NCBI GenBank assembly: GCA_027669155.1
Contig: JAQEDR010000002.1
Coordinates: forward strand, 1 to 64,000
Direction of reading: 5' to 3'
From: Peptoniphilaceae bacterium AM52-5BH
Lineage (GTDB): Bacteria; Bacillota; Clostridia; Tissierellales; Peptoniphilaceae
DNA: 64,000 nt
Part shown: positions 56,696 to 64,000 of the stretch, in pieces
Position numbering within the stretch: the first letter of the stretch is position 1
Layout of the letters: each line of letters begins with the position of its first letter
The notes under the pieces: generated by a model
Told to the model about the DNA's origin: nothing
Seen by the model: the letters and a program-made list of their open reading frames with translations, nothing else
Database searches by the model: none
Made by a program: the position numbers and the translations under genes

Positions 56696-56736
56696 ATTTT
56701 TTATGCCTCTTAATATATAATTATAGAGAGGTGGAT

Positions 56737-59049
56737 ATGACTAGTAAAAATCAAAACAGAATCAGAAAAAAATCGAATAAAAAATCACCTAATAGGACTA
56801 AGACTAAAAAGCCTAGGGAAAGTAAGTTTGATTTCAGGAGATTTTCTCTAATAATGATGGCAGTCCAAGTCGTTTTATTTATATTTATTTTAAGTTCTAA
56901 CACTGGACTTATGGGATATGTCTTGTCAGACTTCTTTGCCAAAATCTTCGGCAAATTTGCCCTAGTCTTCCCAGTTCTTGTATTTATAAGCTTTTTATCA
57001 GAGCTTAGGGGAAGATTTAGAGAAAACTTATCTAAGTTTTTGCTCCTTTATACAATTTACCTACTCACTCTAGCAATCTTTTCAAGAGACTTTATAAGAA
57101 ATGAGCTTGCTTGGTCTGTCCAATATGCAGCAAGCCAAAAAGCTGATGGTGGAGGCGCTCTTGGGGGAGCAATTTCCTTCTTCTTAGTCAATCTAATGGG
57201 AAATCTGGGACTATATATTCTATACGGCCTTTCAATATTTGCACTCTTAATTGATATAAGTCCTTTAACTTATGGAGAATTTTTTGGAAAAGTTAGGGAA
57301 GTTTTCATCAAATTAATTCAAAGCATAAAAAATCTTACGATTAGGGCTAAAAGCTCAATTGAGGAAAAAAGACAAAGGCAGAAAGAAGAAAAAATCGAAA
57401 TTTCTAGAGAAGACGAATTAGAAGAAAGACAATCTCCTCCAAAAGAATCTCCAATTAATGTAAAGGAAGAAGAGATTGTGAAAGAGGGTGAAGTTAAGAG
57501 AAAACCTGTCAAGAATTTCGACTTAGATAGCTTAGGCGATGCTAAAGTAAACAATTACAAGTCTCGTCAAGTCGAGATGTCCGATTTCAATGAAAGTTTC
57601 AGAAGAGAATTCGGAGATTATACCTATCCATCCATCAATCTTTTGGAAGATAGGAACGAAGATGGGGGAGTAGATGATAAGGAAATCAGAGCTCGAGCAG
57701 TAGCTATAGAAGAGACTTTGGACTCATTTGGCATAGATGGTAAGGTCGTACAAATTGACGTAGGTCCTACAGTAACTTGCTATGAGCTAAAACCTCAAAG
57801 GGGAGTTAAGGTTAGTAAGATTGTAAATTTATCTGATGACTTGGCCCTTGCCCTCGCTACAAGTGGGATAAGAATACTTGCCCCAATTCCTGGCAAAAGC
57901 CATGTTGGTATCGAAGTTCCCAATGATAAGAAGGAAGTCGTTGGCCTTAAGGAAATTTTATCTTCAGAAAACTTCGTAAAATCCAAATACACGATTCCCT
58001 TTGCTATGGGTAAGTCCATATCAGGAGATGTGGAGGTCTCTGCTATTGAGAAGATGCCTCACCTTTTGGTATCGGGAGCGACAGGTTCTGGTAAGTCAGT
58101 TTGTATCAATACCATCATTATGTCAATTCTCTATAAACACTCACCAAATGATGTAAAACTTCTCTTAGTAGACCCAAAGGTTGTAGAACTTTCTATCTAC
58201 AATGGCATACCACATCTAATCATGCCTGTGATTACTGATCCTAAGAAGGCTTCATCATCACTTTTCTGGGCCATAAGCGAGATGGAGAAGAGATATAAAT
58301 TATTTGAGAAAAATCACGTTAGAGATATAGTTGGATATAAGAAGGCCCAAGAATCCGACGACTCTATGGAAAATCTTCCATATATAGTAATTATAATAGA
58401 CGAGCTTGCAGATTTGATGATGACTGTAGGAGCAGAGGTCGAAGATTATATAACAAGATTAGCTCAAAAGTCCAGAGCCTGCGGCATTCACTTAATCATT
58501 GCAACCCAAAGACCTACAGTCGATGTCATAACAGGAACTATCAAGGCAAATATTCCTTCAAGGATCTCCTTTGCAGTTACAAGCCAAATAGATTCTAGAA
58601 CAATTCTTGACACCCAAGGCGCGGAGAAGCTTCTAGGTAAGGGAGATATGCTCTACGCTTCAAGCGATTCTATGAGACCAACTAGGATTCAGGGCGCCTT
58701 TGTCTCTGATGATGAGGTAATAAGCGTTGTAAGAACGATCAAGGAAGGAAACGAGGCCAATTACGACGAGGAAGCCATAGAGAAGGTAGAAGAAAACGTC
58801 GAAAGTCCAACAGAAGGTTCAGACGATGAGGATGAGCTAATTGATGAGGCTATCAAGGTTATAATCAACGAAAATACAGCCTCAGTATCAATGCTTCAAA
58901 GAAAGCTTAAGATAGGCTACGCCAGAGCTGGAAGGATAATCGACCAGTTGGAACAAAGAGGAGTAGTCGGAGGATATGAAGGATCCAAGCCAAGAAAGGT
59001 CTTAGTAGATAGGTCCTATTTAGAAGGAGAAGAAAATGAATTTAGCTAA
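56737..59049 (+). CDS. ftsK: DNA translocase FtsK/SpoIIIE
   Basis: The ATG at 56737 (MTSKNQNRI) with GAGAGGTGG is preferred over a start 51 bases upstream. The 770-residue protein has a basic N-terminus, four membrane helices (about 35-200), a charged linker, and the motor with Walker A GATGSGKSV and Walker B VIIIDELADLM. A C-terminal gamma winged helix (VSMLQRKLKIGYARAGRIID) reads polar DNA motifs. It pumps chromosomes through the division septum. It overlaps pgsA by 14 bases. Confidence 0.95.
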   Translation: MTSKNQNRIRKKSNKKSPNRTKTKKPRESKFDFRRFSLIMMAVQVVLFIFILSSNTGLMGYVLSDFFAKIFGKFALVFPVLVFISFLSELRGRFRENLSKFLLLYTIYLLTLAIFSRDFIRNELAWSVQYAASQKADGGGALGGAISFFLVNLMGNLGLYILYGLSIFALLIDISPLTYGEFFGKVREVFIKLIQSIKNLTIRAKSSIEEKRQRQKEEKIEISREDELEERQSPPKESPINVKEEEIVKEGEVKRKPVKNFDLDSLGDAKVNNYKSRQVEMSDFNESFRREFGDYTYPSINLLEDRNEDGGVDDKEIRARAVAIEETLDSFGIDGKVVQIDVGPTVTCYELKPQRGVKVSKIVNLSDDLALALATSGIRILAPIPGKSHVGIEVPNDKKEVVGLKEILSSENFVKSKYTIPFAMGKSISGDVEVSAIEKMPHLLVSGATGSGKSVCINTIIMSILYKHSPNDVKLLLVDPKVVELSIYNGIPHLIMPVITDPKKASSSLFWAISEMEKRYKLFEKNHVRDIVGYKKAQESDDSMENLPYIVIIIDELADLMMTVGAEVEDYITRLAQKSRACGIHLIIATQRPTVDVITGTIKANIPSRISFAVTSQIDSRTILDTQGAEKLLGKGDMLYASSDSMRPTRIQGAFVSDDEVISVVRTIKEGNEANYDEEAIEKVEENVESPTEGSDDEDELIDEAIKVIINENTASVSMLQRKLKIGYARAGRIIDQLEQRGVVGGYEGSKPRKVLVDRSYLEGEENEFS

Positions 59050-59566
59050 CAAAATAACCCTTGTAAGACTATTTTTAATCCCAGTTTTTGTCATAATCTT
59101 TATGATAAGCGGAAGGGATATGAATATAGCAGCTATTGTCTTTATCATAGCAAGTCTTACAGATGCAGTAGATGGTCATATAGCAAGAAGCAGAAACATG
59201 ATAACAAACTTTGGTAAGTTTACCGATCCCTTGGTAGATAAGGTCCTAACCATGGCAGCCTTCTTGGTATTAGTAGAAGATAATACAATACCTGCTTGGC
59301 CTGTTATAATAATAATCTCAAGAGAGCTTATAATCACAGGATTTAGGACTCTTGCGGCAGATTCTGGAATAACAATTGCAGCAAGCATGTGGGGTAAGGC
59401 AAAGACTACAAGCCAAATGATATCATTAGTAATGCTTTTACTAAATGCACCTAGCCTAAATAAAGCTGGATTATTTGTCTTCTATATAGCAGTAATTCTC
59501 ACGGTAGTATCTGGAGTGGACTATATAGTTAAGAATAAAAAAGTCCTAGACTTGGAAAACATATAA
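59036..59566 (+). CDS. pgsA: CDP-diacylglycerol-glycerol-3-phosphate 3-phosphatidyltransferase
   Basis: This 176-residue membrane enzyme of phosphatidylglycerol synthesis has the CDP-alcohol phosphatidyltransferase motif seen as TDAVDGHIARSRNMITNFG with FTDPLVDK. It uses the product of CdsA. GGAGAAG within the ftsK end serves as ribosome site. Confidence 0.95.
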   Translation: MNLANKITLVRLFLIPVFVIIFMISGRDMNIAAIVFIIASLTDAVDGHIARSRNMITNFGKFTDPLVDKVLTMAAFLVLVEDNTIPAWPVIIIISRELIITGFRTLAADSGITIAASMWGKAKTTSQMISLVMLLLNAPSLNKAGLFVFYIAVILTVVSGVDYIVKNKKVLDLENI

Positions 59567-59699
59567 AAGCTTTAGGAAGAAAAATAGAATAATATTAATA
59601 GGATTAGCTTTTGTAAATAATAGTTCTATCATTAAGCTAAGAGCCAAAGCATTCTTAAAAGAACTTTGACCTATAAGCTTGTGATAGAAAAGATTTTAT

Positions 59700-59757
59700 T
59701 TGCGAAAGCTTCTTTATTTTGTATAATGCTTTAAGAAAATTAATAAAATGATATAAT
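59700..59757 (+). promoter_or_regulatory. Likely recA promoter region
   Basis: TTGCGA (59700-59705), 16 bases, TATAAT (59722-59727) is a fair promoter; a second TATAAT at 59752-59757 has a poor -35. No LexA box of the CGAAC-N4-GTTCG kind is visible in the 236-base gap. Confidence 0.5.
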
Positions 59758-59802
59758 AATAGTAGATTTTGTACAGATTATATAAATAGTAGAGGAGAGT
59801 TT

Positions 59803-60840
59803 ATGGATAAAGATAAGCAAAAAGCCTTAGACCAGGCTTTTAAAAATATAGAGAAAAAATATGGTAAGGGAGCTATAATGAAGATGGGTGAAGCTCCTAG
59901 AGTTTCAGTATCTGCTATTCCAACTGGAGCAGTCAATCTCGATATAGCTTTAGGTATCGGTGGAATTCCTAGGGGAAGAGTAGTTGAAATCTTTGGACCT
60001 GAATCATCTGGTAAGACGACCCTTGCCCTTCATATAGTTGCAGAAGATCAAAAGCAAGATCAGACTTGTGCCTTCATCGATGCCGAGCACGCCCTAGATG
60101 CAGAATATGCAGAAAACTTGGGAGTTGATATAGATAACTTAATCCTCTCTCAACCAGATACTGGAGAGCAAGGTCTAGATATAGCTGAAAGTCTTGTAAG
60201 AAGTGGGGCGGTTGACCTAATAGTAATCGACTCAGTTGCAGCCCTCGTTCCTAGAGCAGAAATCGAAGGAGAAATGGGAGATAGCCACGTTGGTCTTCAA
60301 GCTAGACTTATGAGTCAAGCCCTTAGGAGACTAACTGGTGTTATAGCAAAATCAAACACAACAGTGATTTTTATCAACCAATTAAGAGAAAAAGTTGGAG
60401 TTATGTTCGGTTCTCCTGAGACAACACCAGGTGGTCGTGCCCTTAAGTTCTATTCATCAGTAAGACTTGACATCAGAAGGATAAAGACAATAACCCAAGG
60501 AGATAATTCTATAGGATCAAGAACTAGGGTTAAGGTTGTCAAAAACAAGGTGGCTCCTCCATTCAAGGTAGTAGAGTTTGATATCATGTATGGTAAGGGT
60601 ATTTCTAAATCTGGAGTACTTTTAGATACAGCTGTAGATATGGACATAGTTGATAAGGCAGGATCTTGGTTCTCCTACAAGGACGAAAAGCTCGGCCAAG
60701 GTAGGGAGAATGTCAAAGACCTCTTAGAAGAAAATCCAGAGCTTATGGCCCAAATAGATGCAGAGGTTAGAAAGAGCATAATCCAAGCCCAAGAGGATGA
60801 GGAAGATAATACAGAAGAAGATAAGAAAGAAGAAAAATAA
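59803..60840 (+). CDS. recA: Recombinase RecA
   Basis: This 345-residue protein has Walker [10 protein letters not shown], Walker [11 protein letters not shown], loop L1/L2 region ([18 protein letters not shown]) and an acidic tail. AGGAGAG precedes the ATG. It drives homologous recombination and the SOS response. It is followed by a terminator shared with dinB. Confidence 0.98.
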   Translation: MDKDKQKALDQAFKNIEKKYGKGAIMKMGEAPRVSVSAIPTGAVNLDIALGIGGIPRGRVVEIFGPESSGKTTLALHIVAEDQKQDQTCAFIDAEHALDAEYAENLGVDIDNLILSQPDTGEQGLDIAESLVRSGAVDLIVIDSVAALVPRAEIEGEMGDSHVGLQARLMSQALRRLTGVIAKSNTTVIFINQLREKVGVMFGSPETTPGGRALKFYSSVRLDIRRIKTITQGDNSIGSRTRVKVVKNKVAPPFKVVEFDIMYGKGISKSGVLLDTAVDMDIVDKAGSWFSYKDEKLGQGRENVKDLLEENPELMAQIDAEVRKSIIQAQEDEEDNTEEDKKEEK

Positions 60841-60851
60841 TTCATTTAAAT

Positions 60852-60899
60852 TAAGAAGACCCTAAATTCTAGAATGTGGATTTGGGGTCTTCTTCTTAT
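60852..60899. terminator. Bidirectional terminator between recA and dinB
   Basis: AAGAAGACCC with AAAT pairs with ATTT and GGGTCTTCTT around a 12-base loop. Both strands carry T-rich tails. It lies between convergent genes and touches the dinB stop. Confidence 0.75.
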
Positions 60900-61933
60900 T
60901 CGAGGAAGCTTAATTGATTTAGTTTTCTTTCCTGAAGATTTGATAAAGATATTCCTATTAGCCTAAGCATCTCGCCCTTGTGGAGGTCTTCTAAGAGACT
61001 TAAGGCTTCATTGTAGATATCTTTTGCCCTATAAATTGGCTCTTGGAGGGTAATAGATCTAGTGTGATTTTTGAATTTGGCATCTTTTATTTTTAAATTT
61101 ACGGTTTTTCCTTGAATATTTTTGATATCCATCTCATCTTCTATAAGCTCAGATAAGTTCCTAAGATAGGAAGCGAGTATTGCGATATCATTGGTGTTTT
61201 GGGCAAATGTTCTTTCTTTGCCTATACTTTTCCTAACTCTAGAAGGATTAATCTTCCTTTCGTCAACTCCTCTTATTACCTGATAGATATAGGCTCCTTG
61301 CTTACCAAAGTTATCAATCAAGTATTCGTAGTCGAGCTTAAGGAGGTCTTCTACTTTATAGACGCCTATTTTATTTAATCTCTCGCTAGTTTTCTTGCCT
61401 ATGCCGTGGACCTTATTTACAGGAATATCAGGTAAGAAATAATCTAGGTCTTCTTTTCTAATTTGAGTTATCCCATGAGGCTTTTGCCAATCGCTTGCAA
61501 GCTTTGCTAGAAACTTGTTATAGGATATACCGATAGAAATACCTATACCAGTTTTACTTATGACTTCGTCTTGAAGCTTTCTAGCAAGTAATTTGGGAGA
61601 GTCTGTTTCTACAAGTAGATAAGCCTCATCTACAGAAACTTGCTCCATAAGCTTAGCATATCCTCTTACAAGAGAAAAAACTTCTTTGGACTTTTCTCTG
61701 TAATATTTGTGATCTACTGGTAGAAGAATGAGATTTGGACAAAGTTCTTTCGCCATAAAGACAGGCATAGCTGAATGTAGGCCATATTCCCTTGCCTTGT
61801 AGTTAGCAGTTGTTAATATAGACCTATTACTAAGGCCACCAACAGCTAGGGGCATATTATTAAATTGTGGATTTCTTAAAATTTCACATGATGCATAGAA
61901 AGCATCACAGTCTATATGAAAAATATTTTGCAT
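60896..61933 (-). CDS. dinB: DNA polymerase IV (Y family)
   Basis: This 345-residue translesion polymerase shows FHIDCDAFYASCE, MEQVSVDEAYL with the catalytic acids and the helix-hairpin-helix VHGIGKKTSERLNKIG. Length is typical. It is convergent with recA; no LexA box is seen upstream of it. Confidence 0.95.
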   Translation of the reverse strand: MQNIFHIDCDAFYASCEILRNPQFNNMPLAVGGLSNRSILTTANYKAREYGLHSAMPVFMAKELCPNLILLPVDHKYYREKSKEVFSLVRGYAKLMEQVSVDEAYLLVETDSPKLLARKLQDEVISKTGIGISIGISYNKFLAKLASDWQKPHGITQIRKEDLDYFLPDIPVNKVHGIGKKTSERLNKIGVYKVEDLLKLDYEYLIDNFGKQGAYIYQVIRGVDERKINPSRVRKSIGKERTFAQNTNDIAILASYLRNLSELIEDEMDIKNIQGKTVNLKIKDAKFKNHTRSITLQEPIYRAKDIYNEALSLLEDLHKGEMLRLIGISLSNLQERKLNQLSFLE

Positions 61934-62009
61934 AATCGAATTATACTTCTTATTGTTTTTTATTAAATTTATTATATGGGTATAAAGATATTAAGTGAAA
62001 GGATTGGAT

Positions 62010-62243
62010 ATGAATATAGATCAAAATAAAAATTTAGAGCATCTAGGGATAGATGTCAAGAAACTAAAAGCTGGTGAGAGTATAACAATTCCTCTTCATG
62101 AGGAAAAAATCACTATAAACAAAAGAAAAAAAGTTGTTGAATATATCGTAATTAAGAAAGAAAAATATACTGTAATGGAGAAAATTAAGGTTCCTGTAAA
62201 AAAAGAAGTCCTTAAAGTAAGAGAGGACCTAGAAGAAAAATAA
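62010..62243 (+). CDS. Small protein with YsnF/AvaK-type (DUF2382) domain
   Basis: The ATG at 62010 has AAAGGA before it and is preferred to an upstream GTG. The 77 residues carry one PRC-associated YsnF-like repeat (ESITIPLHEEKITINKRK, then VPVKKEVLKVR). The larger neighbour has similar repeats. Function is unknown; such proteins are stress-associated. Confidence 0.72.
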   Translation: MNIDQNKNLEHLGIDVKKLKAGESITIPLHEEKITINKRKKVVEYIVIKKEKYTVMEKIKVPVKKEVLKVREDLEEK

Positions 62244-62369
62244 TAAATTAAACTTTATTATATTTTTAAAATTAATTTAGAAAAAGGTTTGATCTTATTT
62301 TTTTGGGTAATAATATAAAGACGATAGTATCTAAGAATTATAATTGAAGTAAACTACAAGGAGAAATCA

Positions 62370-63278
62370 ATGGCACATTTTGAAACATTTAGAACAGAAG
62401 AGGAATTACTAGAAAGAATTTCACAACTTAGAAATGAAGGATTTAGTGATTCAGAACTTGAAGTAATTTCACATGATCAATACGATAATCCAGAGTTTAA
62501 ATATTTAGATATCAACGATAGAGAAAGAAGAGCTGAACTACAACCAGAATATAACGGTATATTCGGCTACTACACAGGGGATGTAACAGATCCAACAATC
62601 TTTAATGGATTTGGTTATGACAACACTCTAAGTGAAGAAGCATTAGGTGCAGTTGAAAATGGATACTATGTCCTATCAATCAATAGAGATGACCTAGATG
62701 ATAGTTACTATGATAGTTCATATGAACAACGTAAAAACTTCATTGACGAAGATATAGCTAATAGAGATGACTTGAGTGCTAGAGAAAAAATTAGACTACA
62801 CGAGGAAAGACTAAGAGTTAACAAGCAAAGAGTTAAAACTGGTGAAGTTGGCCTTAGCAAGGAAGTAGTAACTGAAACTCAAGAAGTAGAAGTTCCAGTT
62901 GAAAAAGAAAGAGTTACTATAGAAAGACATAAGGTAGATGAAAAAGCTGATGATAACTTTAGCTTTGATGCCAAAGAAGATGAAATAGTAATCCCAGTTC
63001 ACGAAGAAGAAGTAACTGTAGATAGGGAAAATGTAGTTACTGAAGAAGTTGAAGTTAAAAAAGATAAGCTAGAAGAAACTCAAAGGGTTTCTGAAGATGT
63101 TAGAAGAGAAGAACTTCACGTAAATAAGACTGGTGATGTTAGAGAAGTTGAAGGTGATAGGACTATTACTGAAGGAACTAATGAACCTGGTTTTAATAAA
63201 ACTAATGAAAAAGTAGTTAAAGAAGAAAAAGATGAAGGCGGATTCCTAGATAACCTATTTGGTGGCAAGGATAAATAA
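62370..63278 (+). CDS. YflT/YsnF-type general stress protein
   Basis: This 302-residue protein has an N-terminal YflT (general stress protein 17M-like) domain (about 1-110, FRTEEELLERISQLRNEGF, GYYVLSINRDD). After a helical linker it has two YsnF-type stretches (VEVPVEKERVTIERHKV and DEIVIPVHEEEVTVDRE) and an acidic tail. AAGGAG precedes the ATG. It is probably a stress protein; its mechanism is unknown. Confidence 0.82.
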   Translation: MAHFETFRTEEELLERISQLRNEGFSDSELEVISHDQYDNPEFKYLDINDRERRAELQPEYNGIFGYYTGDVTDPTIFNGFGYDNTLSEEALGAVENGYYVLSINRDDLDDSYYDSSYEQRKNFIDEDIANRDDLSAREKIRLHEERLRVNKQRVKTGEVGLSKEVVTETQEVEVPVEKERVTIERHKVDEKADDNFSFDAKEDEIVIPVHEEEVTVDRENVVTEEVEVKKDKLEETQRVSEDVRREELHVNKTGDVREVEGDRTITEGTNEPGFNKTNEKVVKEEKDEGGFLDNLFGGKDK

Positions 63279-63290
63279 AATAATATATTT

Positions 63291-63318
63291 TAGGCTGGGG
63301 TTATCCCCAGCTTTTTAT
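63291..63318 (+). terminator. Terminator after the YsnF-type gene
   Basis: GGCTGGGG and CCCCAGCT form an 8-bp stem with loop TTAT, followed by TTTTATTTT. Confidence 0.88.
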
Positions 63319-63353
63319 TTTGCCTTAATATTATAAAAAAGTAGAATAAAGGT

Positions 63354-63599
63354 ATGAGAATAGATAAATTTTTAAAAAATGCGAGAATTATAAAAAGAAG
63401 ACAAGTTGCTAAAGAGGCTTGTGGAAACGGTAGGGTTAAGATAAATGAAAAAGAAGCCAAGCCGGGAAGCCTCGTAGAAGAAGGAGACATAGTAGAAGTC
63501 GCCTTTGGCAAGAGCAATCTTAAATTTAGAGTGCTAAACTTGATTGACGGAGCCAAGAAAAACGATGCTTTTTCTATGTATGAGGTTATCGATGAGTAA
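63354..63599 (+). CDS. rqcP: S4-domain RNA-binding protein RqcP (YabO)
   Basis: This 81-residue protein is a single S4 domain (MRIDKFLKNARIIKRRQVAKE, GRVKINEKEAKPG, GDIVEVAFG). In B. subtilis it assists alanine tailing in ribosome quality control. It lies before divIC, the conserved Firmicute order, and overlaps it by 8 bases. Confidence 0.92.
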   Translation: MRIDKFLKNARIIKRRQVAKEACGNGRVKINEKEAKPGSLVEEGDIVEVAFGKSNLKFRVLNLIDGAKKNDAFSMYEVIDE

Positions 63600-63909
63600 G
63601 AAGAATTCGTATCTTAAGCAAAGAAGAAAGAAAAACCAAAGATTTCTATTGACTATCCTATCAATCCTTGCTCTATCGGCGGGATCTTTTAGCCTATACA
63701 ATAAGGCTATTGAAAAGGAATACGCCAAGGTAAATAAGGATATCGAATCTTTGAACAAGAAAAAAGAAGACTTGAAAATTACCATCAAGTCCTTGAAGGA
63801 AGATTACGACAATAGAAATACTGATGAGTTTAAGGAAAAGATTGCAAGAGATAGACTAGATATGGTTAAGAAATCTGAAGTGGTCTATGAAGATGACAAT
63901 AATAAATAG
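63592..63909 (+). CDS. divIC: Septum formation initiator DivIC (FtsB family)
   Basis: The ATG at 63592 overlaps the rqcP stop. The 105-residue protein has a basic N-terminus, one membrane helix (about 17-37, FLLTILSILALSAGSFSLY) and a coiled coil (about 45-80), then the family end (KEKIARDRLDMVKKSE). It takes part in the division complex with FtsL and DivIB. Confidence 0.88.
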   Translation: MSKKNSYLKQRRKKNQRFLLTILSILALSAGSFSLYNKAIEKEYAKVNKDIESLNKKKEDLKITIKSLKEDYDNRNTDEFKEKIARDRLDMVKKSEVVYEDDNNK

Positions 63910-64000
63910 AGTTAGAGAAACTATAATAGCAAATAAACTTATTGAAAAAGGTGATCATATCATAGTCGGCGCAAGCGGAGGGCCGGATAGTCAGTTTCTT
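63893..64000 (+). CDS. tilS: tRNA(Ile)-lysidine synthase, 5' part
   Basis: The start ATG at 63893 overlaps divIC by 17 bases; the right edge cuts the gene after 36 codons. The PP-loop ATPase motif IIVGASGGPDSQFL (SGGxDS) is seen. TilS makes lysidine in the AUA-reading tRNA. Order rqcP-divIC-tilS is conserved in Firmicutes. Confidence 0.88.
   Translation, partial: MTIINRVRETIIANKLIEKGDHIIVGASGGPDSQFL

Noticed and set aside
1-64000. CRISPR arrays, rRNA or tRNA genes
   Set aside because: No regularly spaced repeats and no tRNA or rRNA sequence recognised by eye on either strand.

Overview
The window comes from a low-GC Firmicute. The best guess is an anaerobic coccus of the Peptoniphilaceae (Anaerococcus-like). 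This rests on AT-rich codon use, a PolC-type replicative polymerase, RqcP/DivIC/TilS at the right edge, and the order uppS-cdsA-rseP-ispG-polC ... rimP-nusA-ylxR-infB-rbfA-nrnA-truB-ribF-rpsO-pnp. The genus is an inference from general resemblance, not a database match.

Positions 1 to about 33,225 are the right-hand part of a mobile element whose left end lies outside the window. It carries a thiazoline-type (yersiniabactin/pyochelin/equibactin-like) metallophore locus. From left to right: the 3' part of an HMWP2-like NRPS, A(E-like)-PCP-Cy-PCP; a thiazolinyl imide reductase; a free-standing cyclisation (Cy) protein with a docking domain; a degenerate MT-like-PCP protein; a saccharopine-dehydrogenase-like oxidoreductase; a second imide reductase; an NRPS Cy-A(MT)-PCP-TE whose A domain has lost catalytic motifs; a fusion of a reductase-like domain with a methyltransferase; and an alpha/beta hydrolase. 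A TetR regulator follows, apparently with a CTG start. Next is a transport operon: an ECF-type S, T and double-ATPase set, two half-ABC transporters of the YbtPQ/IrtAB kind, an ATPase remnant, and a MATE exporter. The operon promoter is bracketed by two copies of a near-palindrome resembling zinc (AdcR-type) boxes. The element ends with a sigma-70-like gene, a small ORF and three tandem large serine recombinases.

The right end of the element lies inside the Walker A codons (GKST) of a GspE/PilB-family secretion or pilus ATPase gene. Only the C-terminal part of that gene (33,226-33,939) is visible.

From about 34 kb the window is ordinary chromosome with visibly higher GC: isoprenoid, phospholipid and membrane-protease genes (uppS, cdsA, rseP, ispG) and polC. 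A reverse-strand block (VWA protein, MoxR ATPase, a small Cys-Cys protein, CstA) then interrupts the usual polC-rimP linkage. After it come the translation/RNA operon rimP to ribF, rpsO, pnp, then ftsK-pgsA, recA, dinB (reverse strand), two YsnF-type stress proteins, and rqcP-divIC-tilS, cut at the right edge.

The main novelty is the metallophore locus. One functional-looking A domain appears to serve four visible carrier proteins. One module is split into free proteins, the second A domain looks dead, and there is a reductase-methyltransferase fusion.
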